Part shown: in pieces, positions 8,445-17,876 of the stretch
Layout of the letters: each line of letters begins with the position of its first letter
Numbering within the stretch: the first letter of the stretch is position 1
NCBI RefSeq assembly: GCF_000148725.1
Contig: NZ_GL476304.1
Coordinates: 274,527 to 338,526 of the forward strand
DNA length: 64,000 bases
Source: Roseibium sp. TrichSKD4
GTDB lineage: Bacteria > Pseudomonadota > Alphaproteobacteria > Rhizobiales > Stappiaceae
Reading direction: 5' to 3'
Translations under genes and position numbers: made by a program
Notes under the pieces: model-generated
Database searches by the model: none
What the model was told of the DNA's origin: nothing
The model's input: the letters and a program-made list of their open reading frames with translations, nothing else

Positions 8445-9599
8445 TTAGCGCTTGTGGCCGGTGTGTAGCTTTTTCTCCATGAAAATGGAGTAGCGCGACA
8501 TGCCAAAGCAGAAAAGGAAGAACACAACACCTGCAAACAGGTAGCCGGTTGGTCCTTGGGATGGCGTTGCCCAGGTCGAGTCAGAGAACGACGACTTGAT
8601 CTGGCCGAGAAGGTCGAACATTCCGACGATCAGAACCAGGGTCGTGTCCTTGAACAGCCCAATGAAAGTGTTCACGATGCCCGGGATCACGAGCTTCAGC
8701 GCCTGCGGCAAAATGATTAGATACATCATCGGCCAGAAACGCAGCCCAAGCGCCATCGCACCTTCATATTGACCTTTCGGGATGGCCTGCAAACCACCGC
8801 GCACCACCTCAGCCATATATGCGGCCGAGAACAGTGTCACACCGATCAGCACGCGCAGCAACTTGTCGAAGTTCACACCTTCGGGCAAGAACAACGGCAA
8901 CATCACAGACGCCATGAACAGCACTGTAATGAGCGGCACACCCCGCCAGAACTCGATGAAGATGATCGATACCAGCTTGATGATCGGCATTTGCGACCGC
9001 CGTCCGAGAGCCAAGGCGACCCCCAACGGGAGCGATGCAACAATGCCCGTTACCGCGATTACCAACGTCACCAACAAGCCGCCCCAGACTGCTGTTTCAA
9101 CAATCGGGAACACAACGAATGAGCCAAATTCCAACCCGGTCAGGAGGTAATAGGCAGCAATCGGGAACATCACGAGAAACAGGAAGGCGTTCAGACCCTT
9201 GGCCGGAACACTCGGCATGGCCAACGGGATGAGAAGCAGAGCGAACAAGCCATAGACGATGTTTACCCGATAAAGTTCTTCATACGGATATCGACCGTAG
9301 ATGAACTGCTTCATGTAGGCACCAACATAGGCCCAGCATGCACCAACCTTTTCGCCCGGTTCGGCAGCAAGACAGGCGGTTCTGTCTTCACCTGTCCAAA
9401 CCGCGTCGATAAATGCGAACTGGATAATCGGCATGATCATCGAATAGGCAATAAAGATGCCGATTACGGTCAGGATCGTGTTCCCGATAGAGGAGAACAG
9501 ATTCTGGCGCATCCAGCCAATTGCACCGGTGGTGGAAACAGGAGCCGGCAGTAGCGGCGCCTCTTCCGTACGAACGTGAAACATTTCAGCGTTTGCCAT
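8445..9599 (-). CDS. aapM: General L-amino acid ABC transporter, permease AapM
   Basis: Integral membrane permease of 384 aa. The C-terminal half is a HisM-type BPD_transp_1 domain with the EAA-like loop EVVRGGLQAIPKGQYEGAMALGL contacting the ATPase. The N-terminal half carries extra hydrophobic segments and a large loop, characteristic of the long Aap/Bzt permeases. The start codon follows GGAGCGGATCAA. It is encoded 11 bases after aapQ and forms the heterodimeric channel with it. Confidence 0.92.
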   Translation of the reverse strand: MANAEMFHVRTEEAPLLPAPVSTTGAIGWMRQNLFSSIGNTILTVIGIFIAYSMIMPIIQFAFIDAVWTGEDRTACLAAEPGEKVGACWAYVGAYMKQFIYGRYPYEELYRVNIVYGLFALLLIPLAMPSVPAKGLNAFLFLVMFPIAAYYLLTGLEFGSFVVFPIVETAVWGGLLVTLVIAVTGIVASLPLGVALALGRRSQMPIIKLVSIIFIEFWRGVPLITVLFMASVMLPLFLPEGVNFDKLLRVLIGVTLFSAAYMAEVVRGGLQAIPKGQYEGAMALGLRFWPMMYLIILPQALKLVIPGIVNTFIGLFKDTTLVLIVGMFDLLGQIKSSFSDSTWATPSQGPTGYLFAGVVFFLFCFGMSRYSIFMEKKLHTGHKR

Positions 9600-9610
9600 T
9601 TGATCCGCTC

Positions 9611-10789
9611 CTACCGTTCGACCAGCGCCATGCGCTTGTTGTACCAGTTCATGAAGGCAGACGTGCCCAGGCTGAGTGACAGATAAACAACCATCCAGAT
9701 CCCGACAATTTCAATCGCACGACCAGATTGGTTCATGACGATCTGGCCATTTGCCACGAGATCCGGAAACGCGATCGCAACCGCGAGAGATGAGTTCTTT
9801 GTCAGGTTCAGATATTGACTGGTCATGGGCGGAATCATCACGCGCATGGCCTGAGGAATGACCACCAGACGCAAGGTCGGGCTGTTCCGCAATCCAAGTG
9901 CATGTGCGGCTTCCGTTTGGCCATGGCTGACTGCCTGAATACCGGCCCGGACGATTTCCGCGATAAACGCTGCTGTGTAGATCGACAGCGCAAACAACAG
10001 AGCCAAAAACTCAGGGATCAGCCGTTGTCCACCAACATAGTTGAACCCCTTCAGAACCGGGTATTCGAACTGAACCGGGAGACCTGTGATCAGGAAAACC
10101 AGCAACGGAAAGCCAATGATTGCACCGAGCGCGGTCAAGCCGACCGGGAATTGCTGTCCCGTCAATTCCTGACGCTTGCGGGCCCATGACCGGATCACGA
10201 ATGTCGCGATAATGCCGATAATGAGAGCGGCAAGAGAATAGACCGCCACATCTCCCCAAATCGGCTTTGGCAAGAAGAACCCGCGATTGTTCAAAACGGC
10301 ACCAGCACCAAGCTCAACGCTTTTGCGGGGACTAGGCGTGCTTTCAATAAGAAGCAGATACCAGAACAGGATTTGCAGAAGCAGCGGTACGTTCCGCACA
10401 ATTTCCACATACCAATAGGCCAGCTTGGAGATAACCCAGTTGGTAGAGAGCCTTGAAATCCCGACCACAAACCCGATGATTGTGGCGAAGAAGATCCCGA
10501 AAACCGCGACAAGAAGCGTGTTAAGGAAGCCGATTACAATCGCGCGCCCATAACTGGAAGTCTCGGAATATTCGATTGGGGTCTGGCTGATACCGAAGCC
10601 AGCCGTATTTTTGAGGAAGTCGAAGCCGGAGGAGATATTTTGTCTCTCCAGGTTCGCTGCCGTATTCGAAACTATGAACCACCCGCCGGCGACCAGAAAT
10701 GCTACCAGTAGAACTTGGTAGAACAGTCCACGTACCTTGGGGTCATTCAACAGCGATGCGCGCGGTGGCGCGTCTGCCGTATCTGACAT
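9611..10789 (-). CDS. aapQ: General L-amino acid ABC transporter, permease AapQ
   Basis: The 392-aa permease pairs with AapM. The transport domain is split: helices around YGRAIVIGFLNTLLVAVFGI open it, a long insertion with two to three extra helices follows, and the EAA loop EIVRAGIQAVSHGQTEAAHALGL lies near residue 280. This long form with an insertion separates AapQ/BztB from ordinary HisQ proteins. The gene lies 250 bases after aapJ, separated by a strong hairpin that may lower its expression relative to the binding protein. Confidence 0.92.
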   Translation of the reverse strand: MSDTADAPPRASLLNDPKVRGLFYQVLLVAFLVAGGWFIVSNTAANLERQNISSGFDFLKNTAGFGISQTPIEYSETSSYGRAIVIGFLNTLLVAVFGIFFATIIGFVVGISRLSTNWVISKLAYWYVEIVRNVPLLLQILFWYLLLIESTPSPRKSVELGAGAVLNNRGFFLPKPIWGDVAVYSLAALIIGIIATFVIRSWARKRQELTGQQFPVGLTALGAIIGFPLLVFLITGLPVQFEYPVLKGFNYVGGQRLIPEFLALLFALSIYTAAFIAEIVRAGIQAVSHGQTEAAHALGLRNSPTLRLVVIPQAMRVMIPPMTSQYLNLTKNSSLAVAIAFPDLVANGQIVMNQSGRAIEIVGIWMVVYLSLSLGTSAFMNWYNKRMALVER

Positions 10790-10985
10790 ATGTCCTCGCC
10801 CGATTTCTCGCTGCAGCCATCGGGCCAGCCGGTCATGTGAGCTGGCGTTAAGCTGCTAGCCAAGCTGTTTCCTAAAACACTCCGCTTGTTGCGGTTATCA
10901 CCCCGTCGGCGGAAACAGCTACCCTCTTTCAAAGCCATTGGTGCTTATTGGCTGAAAGCCCCGCACCTTGTTGGCCTGTTCTTAG

Positions 10986-11015
10986 GGCCCCGGCAGCAAA
11001 CTTGCCACCGAGGCC
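10986..11015 (-). terminator. Hairpin between aapJ and aapQ (partial terminator or mRNA stabiliser)
   Basis: On the minus strand GGCCTCGG pairs with CCGGGGCC (one G-U) around a 14-base loop. There is no clear T-run. Its place directly after the binding-protein gene suits attenuation or 3'-end protection, giving excess AapJ. Confidence 0.6.
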
Positions 11016-11039
11016 CGGCATTAAGACCCGCTCAGCGGA

Positions 11040-12056
11040 TTAGCGTACTGGCGGTGCGTACAGAACGCCGCCTTTTGACCACAGAGCGTTTACGCCACGT
11101 GCGATACCAAGCGGTGTGTCCGGACCAACGTTGGCGTCGAAGCTTTCGCCGTAGTTACCAACGTGCTTGATGATGCGAGCAGCCCAGTCGTTGGTCAGGC
11201 CGATGTTCTCACCATATGCACCTTCAGTACCAAGAAGACGCTTAACACTCGGGTTGTCGGAACCCTTCATGTCGTCAACGTTTGCAGATGTTACGCCAAG
11301 CTCTTCAGCGTTGATCATTGCGTTGAGAGTCCACTTGACCAAGTTGAACCATTGATCGTCGCCCTGACGAACAACCGGTCCGAGAGGCTCTTTGGAAATG
11401 ATTTCCGGCAGAACCATGTGGTCGCCCGGGTTGGTCAGCTTCAGGCGCTGAGCGTACAGGCCGGATGCGTCCGTGGTGTAAACGTCACAACGACCGGCAT
11501 CGTATGCAGCAACAACCTCGTCGGCTTTCTCGAAGGCAACGATTTCGTACGGCATGTTGTTGGCACGGAAGTAGTCAGCAACGTTCAGCTCGGTTGTTGT
11601 ACCGGTGTTGGTGCAGACAGATGCGCCGGACAGTTCCAGAGCGGAGGTAACGCCGAGGTCCTTACGAACCATGAAGCCCTGACCGTCGTAGTAGTTCACG
11701 CCAGCGAAGTTCAGACCCAGAGATGTGTCACGAGTCATTGTCCAGGTGGTGTTCCTGGACAGAACGTCGATTTCGCCTGACTGCAGAGCAGTGAAACGCT
11801 CTTTAGCAGACAGCGGGGTGAACTTTACAGCGTTCACATCGTCAAAGATTGCAGCGGCCATTGCGCGGCAAACGTCAACGTCGAGACCGGTCCAGTTACC
11901 TTGGGAATCCGGGTTAGAGAAGCCTGGAAGGCCCTGGCTCACGCCGCACTGAACAAAGCCTTTGGCTTTAACATCGTCCAGAGTTGCAGCAGAAGCGCTT
12001 GTTGCAGCAACGCCCATTGCAGCGCCCAGAACAAGCGGAAGAAATTTTTTTGACAT
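11040..12056 (-). CDS. aapJ: General L-amino acid ABC transporter, periplasmic binding protein
   Basis: Solute-binding protein of SBP family 3, 338 aa. It has a cleavable signal peptide (MSKKFLPLVLGAAMGVAATSASA, cleavage near residue 23). The mature part opens with TLDDVKAKGFVQCGVSQGLPGFS, followed by GLDVDVCRAMAAAIF, the family signature. It delivers amino acids to AapQM. The ATG at 12056 is chosen because it gives a correct signal sequence; the frame is open to 12155 but lacks support. It is the first gene of the operon. Confidence 0.93.
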   Translation of the reverse strand: MSKKFLPLVLGAAMGVAATSASAATLDDVKAKGFVQCGVSQGLPGFSNPDSQGNWTGLDVDVCRAMAAAIFDDVNAVKFTPLSAKERFTALQSGEIDVLSRNTTWTMTRDTSLGLNFAGVNYYDGQGFMVRKDLGVTSALELSGASVCTNTGTTTELNVADYFRANNMPYEIVAFEKADEVVAAYDAGRCDVYTTDASGLYAQRLKLTNPGDHMVLPEIISKEPLGPVVRQGDDQWFNLVKWTLNAMINAEELGVTSANVDDMKGSDNPSVKRLLGTEGAYGENIGLTNDWAARIIKHVGNYGESFDANVGPDTPLGIARGVNALWSKGGVLYAPPVR

Positions 12057-12225
12057 GGATATGCAGCCTTTATTGTTACCCACATTGTTTTTGCATTGGT
12101 ACTTTTTGAAGCCGAACCCTCCACGCCATCTCGTCAGCAAATCCGAAGATCGCATCCCAAGTCCGCGTCCAACCTAAGACAAAGGTCGGTTCCTCCGGGC
12201 ATCAGACTTCCGTACCAACAGGCAC

Positions 12226-12254
12226 ATACGATGGCATTTATGCGTAAGGGTCAA
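12226..12254 (-). promoter_or_regulatory. Candidate sigma-70-type promoter of aapJQMP
   Basis: On the minus strand TTGACC and TCGTAT are separated by 17 bases, about 170 bases upstream of the aapJ start. The match to the -10 consensus is moderate. Confidence 0.4.
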
Positions 12255-12657
12255 GAGGTTGCGTGATACGAATGGATATATTTAATCAATTAAACTGGCT
12301 TTCACGGACAGTTTAGGTCGCACATAAGGGGAACAAACGAAATCTTGTTGCTTGACCCAACCACCCCAAGCTTCAATCCTTTGACTTACAGCCATTGTCT
12401 AGTGCGATTATGTCTCTTATTGCCAAGAACTCACCGTCTACCGCACCACTTTTTTCTACTCAGGCAGGTAATTCCCTCTTGTTCCCGCCAGATATTCAAT
12501 CTGAAGCAAGCGCTATTTTCGAAGCTCGGGCTGGCCAGTCTTGCGCTGATTGATCTTTGGTGATCAAAAGCTAAACTGCTGCCTTCCTTCGGACCGCGGC
12601 TTGGAAAATATCCACACCCTGCCGCTTCTTTCAAAACACCTTCAAAAGTTGGTCTTC
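12255..12657. other. Intergenic region between aapJ and metC
   Basis: No gene is supported here. The region is the divergent upstream area of aapJ and metC. I looked for a SAM riboswitch before metC and found no convincing match. Confidence 0.5.
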
Positions 12658-13836
12658 ATGGATAAAAAAACGTCTGGAAAAAACTATCAAACCGACACCC
12701 AGCTCACCCATGTTGGACGCTATCCGGATCAGTTCCATGGCTTTGTGAATCCGCCTGTGGTGCATGCATCTACGGTTCTGTTTCCAGACGTTGAGACCAT
12801 GGCAACAGGCAATCAAAGCTACACCTACGGTCGGCGCGGAACACCAACAACAGAGGCGTTGGAAAATGCCATCACAGAGCTGGAAGGCGCGGCGGGAACG
12901 CGGCTCGCAACGTCCGGGCTCAATGCCGTGGCACTGGCATGTCTTTCCTGCCTGAAAACTGGTGATCATTTTCTCATCCCCGACACCGCCTATGGTCCTA
13001 CCCGCCATTTCGCAGACACCGTACTGCCAAAGATGAATGTCGAGGTAGCGTATTATGATCCCACCCGGGCAACCGATATTAAGGGGCTTTTCAAAGAGAA
13101 CACCGCGGCATTGTTCCTTGAAGCGCCGGGGTCTTTGACTTTTGAAATGCAAGATATTCACGCCTTGTCGGCAGCTGCCAAAACAATCGACGCAACCGTC
13201 TTGATGGACAATACGTGGGCCAGCCCTCTTTATTGCAAACCGATAGACCTTGGCGTTGACCTCTCCATTCAGGCGGGAACGAAATACATCGTTGGCCATT
13301 CCGATGTCATGCTCGGAACCATTGCCGCGAGCGAAAAAGCCTGGGGAGCGCTCGACACTGTCTACGGTGCTATGGGTGTTCATGTCGCTCCAGACGACGT
13401 CTACCTCGCGCTTCGAGGCCTGCGCACCCTGTCAGTGCGATTCGAACGTCACTTCAAGAACACCATGTCGGTCATTAACTGGCTGAAGGACCGCGATGAA
13501 GTGGCTGCCATCCGTTATCCAGCGCTGGAAAGCGACCCCGGCTATCATCTTTGGAAGCGAGACTTTTCTGGTGCGTCGGGTTTGTTCGCTTTTGATTTCA
13601 AAGCAGGCACCACGAAAGAGCAATCGAACCATTTCTTCAACTCGCTCAATCTCTTTGGCCTTGGCTATTCATGGGGTGGGTTTGAAAGTCTCGCTATTCC
13701 AGTGAAACTGAAAGGCATCCGGACCACGACCGATATTGACCCGGACTGCCTGTCCGCCCGCCTCCACATCGGTCTGGAAGATCCACAAGATCTCATTGCA
13801 GATTTGGAACAAGCGTTGGAATCCGCTTTTCAGTAA
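12658..13836 (+). CDS. metC: Cystathionine beta-lyase
   Basis: The 392-aa PLP enzyme belongs to the Cys/Met metabolism family. The PLP lysine is K209 in QAGTKYIVGHSD and the cofactor-binding aspartate is D184 in MDNTWASP. RRGTPTTEALE near residue 60 and SGLNAVALA (substrate and phosphate contacts) are typical. The SD-V-M spacing after the lysine and the WGGFESL segment match beta-lyases better than gamma-synthases. It cleaves cystathionine to homocysteine, pyruvate and ammonia in methionine synthesis. The ATG at 12658 is preferred; the upstream in-frame extension to 12550 reads like non-coding sequence. Confidence 0.88.
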   Translation: MDKKTSGKNYQTDTQLTHVGRYPDQFHGFVNPPVVHASTVLFPDVETMATGNQSYTYGRRGTPTTEALENAITELEGAAGTRLATSGLNAVALACLSCLKTGDHFLIPDTAYGPTRHFADTVLPKMNVEVAYYDPTRATDIKGLFKENTAALFLEAPGSLTFEMQDIHALSAAAKTIDATVLMDNTWASPLYCKPIDLGVDLSIQAGTKYIVGHSDVMLGTIAASEKAWGALDTVYGAMGVHVAPDDVYLALRGLRTLSVRFERHFKNTMSVINWLKDRDEVAAIRYPALESDPGYHLWKRDFSGASGLFAFDFKAGTTKEQSNHFFNSLNLFGLGYSWGGFESLAIPVKLKGIRTTTDIDPDCLSARLHIGLEDPQDLIADLEQALESAFQ

Positions 13837-13860
13837 AGCTCAACAGATCTGACTCAACGA

Positions 13861-13898
13861 AAAGGCCCGTCAGATTGTCGGGTCTTTTCTTTTTTCGC
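13861..13898 (+). terminator. Intrinsic terminator of metC
   Basis: AAAGGCCCG pairs with CGGGTCTTT (one G-U) around a 9-base loop, followed by a TTTTCTTTTTT-type run. It overlaps the end of the convergent small membrane gene. Confidence 0.8.
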
Positions 13899-14184
13899 GG
13901 AAGATGAGCCAGAGATTGCGGAAATAAATGAGCAAGCCGAGGCCCTGCCCTGCAATGAACACCGGGTCTTGGCGCTGAATGGCGTAGATCAACAGCAGAG
14001 AACCGCCTGCCAAAGAGAAGAACCAGAAGGCGACTGGAACGATAGAGCGTCCGACGCGTTCGGATGCGACCCATTGCACGACAAAGCGCATCATGAACAT
14101 TGCCTGGGCGAAGAAACCCAAAATGATCCAGAAATCAAATCGCTCTACAAAAACAGTGTAAAGCCAATCATATAGCGCGTTCAT
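13870..14184 (-). CDS. Small LAB_N-domain membrane protein (lipid A biosynthesis N-terminal-like)
   Basis: The 104-aa protein consists almost entirely of the LAB_N domain, the same three-helix module found at the N terminus of some lipid A disaccharide synthases. Visible motifs are FWIILGFFAQAMFMMRFVVQW, FWFFSLAGGSLLLIYAI and a C-terminal GQGLGLLIYFRNLWLI. It is the last gene of a minus-strand operon with a GT2 transferase 15 bases upstream. In rhizobia, small membrane partners of this kind accompany polyprenyl-phosphate sugar transferases (the RgtE/RgtF pair). A role as partner of the GT2 enzyme is inferred from this neighbourhood. Confidence 0.75.
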   Translation of the reverse strand: MNALYDWLYTVFVERFDFWIILGFFAQAMFMMRFVVQWVASERVGRSIVPVAFWFFSLAGGSLLLIYAIQRQDPVFIAGQGLGLLIYFRNLWLIFREKRKDPTI

Positions 14185-14199
14185 GGCGTTCTCGTCGTT

Positions 14200-15003
14200 T
14201 TAGTCCGTTACCGCTTTGGCAGCTGTCCGGTTTCCCGTCTCACCAGCAATCGGAGACACATTTGGAAGGTTCTTCCGCCGCCGCCTCAACCACCACACCC
14301 CGATGAGATCCAATATTCCGATCAGGGCCCGGTCGAAGATGCCGTATTTTGATGTTCCAAATCGGCGATTGCGGTCTTCCACATCGATGTGGACCACACC
14401 ATACCCTTCGCGGATGACAAGTGCGGGCAAAAAGCGGTGCCAACTGTCAAAATAGGGCAGCTGCAAAAAGACCTCACGGCGGAGCGCCTTCAACCCACAG
14501 CCACTGTCCCGGGTGTTGTCCTTCAAAATCGCTCCGCGCACACGATTGGCAAACTTGGAAGCAAGACGCTTTGCAAGGCTTGCCTTACGACCAACGCGCT
14601 GACCAGCGGCCAAGGCTGTTTTGGGTCCAGCCGCTTCTAGGGCATCAAGCAATTGCGGTATATAGGCAGGATTGTTCTCACCATCTCCATCAATGGTGGC
14701 AACAACCTTGCCCCGCGCGTTCTGCAAACCGGTTCTGACAGCGCAGCTCTGGCCGCATGAAGAGGCATGGGAAAAAGGCCGGAGCCACGGATTGGCGTTG
14801 GCGTATTCAGCCAGAACAGTTGCTGTTTCATCCGTTGATCCGTCATCTATGACGAGCACTTCGAATGTCCGCCCTGACAACGCAGCACCAATTTCATCAA
14901 GCAGAATGGGAAGATTCTCTGCTTCATTCTTGGCTGGAACCACGACCGAAACATCTAGATTTCCGGGATACTCGGCCAGAAATTCCGCGTAGCTGCGTGT
15001 CAT
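14200..15003 (-). CDS. GT2 polyprenyl-phosphate glycosyltransferase (DPM1/ArnC/RgtE-like)
   Basis: The 267-aa protein has a GT-A fold. VSVVVPAKNEAENLPILLDEI opens the nucleotide-binding half, VIDDGSTD follows, and DGDGENNP holds the metal-binding DxD equivalent. A C-terminal segment with GTSKYG and a short hydrophobic stretch is typical of dolichyl/undecaprenyl-phosphate sugar synthases. It would load a sugar from a nucleotide donor onto a polyprenyl phosphate at the cytoplasmic face. Its start overlaps the PAP2 gene stop by four bases. The sugar is unknown; galacturonate or galactosamine are options by analogy with rhizobial lipid A systems. Confidence 0.82.
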   Translation of the reverse strand: MTRSYAEFLAEYPGNLDVSVVVPAKNEAENLPILLDEIGAALSGRTFEVLVIDDGSTDETATVLAEYANANPWLRPFSHASSCGQSCAVRTGLQNARGKVVATIDGDGENNPAYIPQLLDALEAAGPKTALAAGQRVGRKASLAKRLASKFANRVRGAILKDNTRDSGCGLKALRREVFLQLPYFDSWHRFLPALVIREGYGVVHIDVEDRNRRFGTSKYGIFDRALIGILDLIGVWWLRRRRKNLPNVSPIAGETGNRTAAKAVTD

Positions 15004-15929
15004 GACGTTTCTTGCTCCGCAGCACCCTTGGCCGTTTCCGATGTCGCTATCGCTTGCTCATAGCGCCATGCACGACGTCGGCCTCTTACAACATCCCAGA
15101 CGGCGCGGGCGCACGCATTGGCAGATCGTGAGCTCATGATTGGCTCAATGCTGCCGTCTTTGTTGTAAGCAAAGCCAATACGGCGTCGGGCTAAGGCACG
15201 GGCCGTGAAGTAGGTGAATGTCATCCCGAGCAGCGTTCCGGCAATGACATCGCTTGGGAAATGCGCCCCGACCATGACACGGCTGAATGCCACCCAAAAG
15301 GCAATGACCGCGATCAGCCAGAGATAGGCCGGGAAAATCAGCGCCAATGCCATGGCAAGTGCTGCAACTGTTGTGGAGTGACCAGACGGGAAGCTGGTGT
15401 ACGAACCGTGCAGGGCGAGTATGTCGAAATGCACCGGGCCGACTTGTTCATAAAGCTTGGGACGGGCACGACCCAAGCCCCATTTGAAAATGATGGCCAG
15501 AATGCCGGTTGCAGCAACGCAGTAAAAAACAAATCCGGCATAGGTAAAAACCGCACCAACTGCCATGCGCAGGCGGAAGGTCAGTTCGTTAGCTTTGATC
15601 GCCAACAAATAAAGACAGGTGAGACCGGTCGACCACAAAATCCAGTGCGCCTTCCCCAAATCTGTAAAGGCCGCAAAGGTGGCGCGATACTCACCCGGCA
15701 GAGACCGGATCCAAGGATAGGTTGGAATATCGAAAGCGACGACAGCTACGCCAACCGTCAACAGCAGAACAGCCAGCAAATCCTGAGGGCGTTGTCCTGG
15801 ACGCAAGGGATCAACAAAGTCCACCGATCTTTGTTTTCGGGAGGAAATGGTCGTTGTCACCCGTGCGAAGTTCTTCCGCATGCGGTTGAGAATAAATTTT
15901 ACCCGATCAGTAAAACCAGACTTTTCCAT
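15000..15929 (-). CDS. PAP2-family membrane phosphatase (lipid A phosphatase candidate)
   Basis: The 309-aa integral membrane protein carries the three phosphatase motifs of the PAP2 superfamily: KWGLGRARPK (KxxxxxxRP), PSGHST (PSGH) and SRVMVGAHFPSD (SRxxxxxHxxxD). About six transmembrane helices are predicted. Its place in an operon with two lipid-linked sugar transferases suggests an LpxE/LpxF-like role, removing a lipid A phosphate that is then replaced by sugar. Undecaprenyl pyrophosphate phosphatase activity is an alternative. The N-terminal 50 residues are cytoplasmic and basic. Confidence 0.82.
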   Translation of the reverse strand: MEKSGFTDRVKFILNRMRKNFARVTTTISSRKQRSVDFVDPLRPGQRPQDLLAVLLLTVGVAVVAFDIPTYPWIRSLPGEYRATFAAFTDLGKAHWILWSTGLTCLYLLAIKANELTFRLRMAVGAVFTYAGFVFYCVAATGILAIIFKWGLGRARPKLYEQVGPVHFDILALHGSYTSFPSGHSTTVAALAMALALIFPAYLWLIAVIAFWVAFSRVMVGAHFPSDVIAGTLLGMTFTYFTARALARRRIGFAYNKDGSIEPIMSSRSANACARAVWDVVRGRRRAWRYEQAIATSETAKGAAEQETS

Positions 15930-15938
15930 AACACCCTT

Positions 15939-17702
15939 TTATTCTTCATTAGTCGGTTGTTTGGCCCGATAAAGACCTATCACAACGTCGTCACCGCCAT
16001 TGATGTTGAGGCCGTCTACCTCGCCAACCAGCTCAGGCACAAGTGCCTTTGCCTTTGCAGCTTCCAGAAACGCTGTTTTCTCCCGGCTTTCTATGGCGGC
16101 AATGCGGCAATGCCCATCGCCTGAATTGTCATTTTCTGAAAGGAGGCTGGCCGCCTCCTCAGCTGGAACGATCTTCGTATCGGTCCCTTGCAGAAAAATA
16201 AAGCTCGGCTCGTGAAAACCTGTTGTTGTAACGGCCTTGGTTGTGCACCCGGGCACAGCATCAATTGCGGACGCCAAACGTGGGCTCACCCAAATTGGCG
16301 TCAAAGCCGGGCCGACAAATCCCCACACACCAACGGATATACACGCAGCTGCTCCTATGGCGACTGACATAGCCTTGAGCGGAACCGCTGCAACGATACG
16401 ACTTGCTGCGATCAGCGACAAAATGGCTCCGAGGACAGCGATCACAACACCGGGAGGAGACGGCCAAACACCAAGGGCAATAGGCCCGCCGAAGCTTGCG
16501 CCCGCTACGGCAATTGCCGGAACAGCCAGCAAAATTGCCGAAACCCAACGATGCCAGCGCGCGCTTTGGGTGCCCGCCCCATCAACCAGTGCTGCAGCAG
16601 TCGCCAAAGCCAAAGCTGGTAGAAGTGGCATCGTGTAGTGCGGCAATTTGGTCGCAACCAACTCAAACACTATCCACGACGGGAGGAACCAAGCTGCCGC
16701 AAAAAGCACCAAAGGGCTTTTCCGCTCTCGCCAGATGACTGGCAGGGCCAATACAAAAAAGGCGGGTAAAGGCCAAAACACGCCGAGCATTGCTCCCAAA
16801 TGCGTCAGCGGCGGCGCTCCGTGACTTTCCTGTCCTTGCCCGATTTTACCGACAAGATCCTTGCCAATAGCCTCTGTAAAGAAGGCTCCATCGGTTGCGA
16901 GCCCGATAGCGATATACCAAGGGGATGCAAGGGCGATCATCCACAAGAAACCGATAATGGGTGACGCTGCCTGAAACCATCTGACTTTTCTGGACAAGAG
17001 CATGAGCCCCGCCACGGTAAAGCCGACCACCATTGGGGCCACAGGCCCCTTGACCATGATGCCTATCGCCAAAGCTGTCCAAAAAACAAAGCCAAGCCCC
17101 CACAAGCGCTTGTCTTTTTCGGACAACCAAATTCGCGCTAACGCACCTTGAGCAATCACAATCGAGGCAAAGAGCATTGCGTCGGTTTTGGCAAGCCGCC
17201 CTTCCACACCCAGAATAATGGCCGATACAAGGAAGAGGCCGACCAACAAGGCACCCGGCGCGCCCATGAAGGCTCTCGCCATCCAGAACCCAGCCAAAAC
17301 GACGAGAACAGCGCCAATCAGCGACGGCAACCGATAAACCCAGAGCGGACTATCAGGCCCATCTCCGATTACTTTTGCCGCAGCGACCTGCATCCAATAA
17401 ATGCCGACGGGCTTCTTGTGCCGCGCCTGATCCTGAAACCGAATATCAACATAATCGCCGGTTTCCATCATTTGCTTGGTGGCTTGGGTGTAACGCGGTT
17501 CATCACGATCCAGTGGCGGAACCGTCCACTGCCCCGGCACGAAGAAAACCAGCGCAAGCGCAAGAAGCAACAGCGGTGCAGACAGGTCGTGGCCAAACAA
17601 GCGTAACCACAATGGCTTTTTCTGCTCTACAGACGTAGCACCTGTTGTTTCGGTTACGGGGACGGCAGTCGGTTCATTTTCCGTGGAGCTGGTTTCAGTC
17701 AT
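15939..17702 (-). CDS. GT39/ArnT-like lipid-linked glycosyltransferase
   Basis: The 587-aa polytopic membrane protein resembles GT-C enzymes of the PMT/ArnT/RgtD type. The first periplasmic loop carries PPLDRDEPRYTQATKQM, with the catalytic acidic DRDEPRY motif, then HKKPVGIYWMQ. About a dozen transmembrane helices follow, with a soluble C-terminal portion. It should transfer a sugar from polyprenyl phosphate to lipid A or another periplasmic acceptor. It is the first gene of the four-gene operon (9 bases before the PAP2 gene). The ATG at 17702, behind AGGTCTCGG, is preferred over the GTG at 17723. Confidence 0.83.
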   Translation of the reverse strand: MTETSSTENEPTAVPVTETTGATSVEQKKPLWLRLFGHDLSAPLLLLALALVFFVPGQWTVPPLDRDEPRYTQATKQMMETGDYVDIRFQDQARHKKPVGIYWMQVAAAKVIGDGPDSPLWVYRLPSLIGAVLVVLAGFWMARAFMGAPGALLVGLFLVSAIILGVEGRLAKTDAMLFASIVIAQGALARIWLSEKDKRLWGLGFVFWTALAIGIMVKGPVAPMVVGFTVAGLMLLSRKVRWFQAASPIIGFLWMIALASPWYIAIGLATDGAFFTEAIGKDLVGKIGQGQESHGAPPLTHLGAMLGVFWPLPAFFVLALPVIWRERKSPLVLFAAAWFLPSWIVFELVATKLPHYTMPLLPALALATAAALVDGAGTQSARWHRWVSAILLAVPAIAVAGASFGGPIALGVWPSPPGVVIAVLGAILSLIAASRIVAAVPLKAMSVAIGAAACISVGVWGFVGPALTPIWVSPRLASAIDAVPGCTTKAVTTTGFHEPSFIFLQGTDTKIVPAEEAASLLSENDNSGDGHCRIAAIESREKTAFLEAAKAKALVPELVGEVDGLNINGGDDVVIGLYRAKQPTNEE

Positions 17703-17876
17703 TCCGAGACCTGGTCTATTCACGGGTCGCGCAAGGCTGGCAAAAGCACGACGCGATCCCTTTCATGTTGGGGTCTGTCCTACATGAGCTTGCGGAAAAG
17801 GGAAACACTCACTTGTGCTGAGACGTTACTTCGATATCGTCGCAGGGCACTGTTCGACAAACGAGATTGCCCTTTC

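Noticed and set aside
11163-11780. Plus-strand frame of 205 aa inside aapJ
   Set aside because: Antisense shadow of aapJ, created by its codon bias.
12345-12657. SAM-II riboswitch upstream of metC
   Set aside because: A GGTGAT and a GCTAAA occur, but the conserved order and pseudoknot stems are not present.
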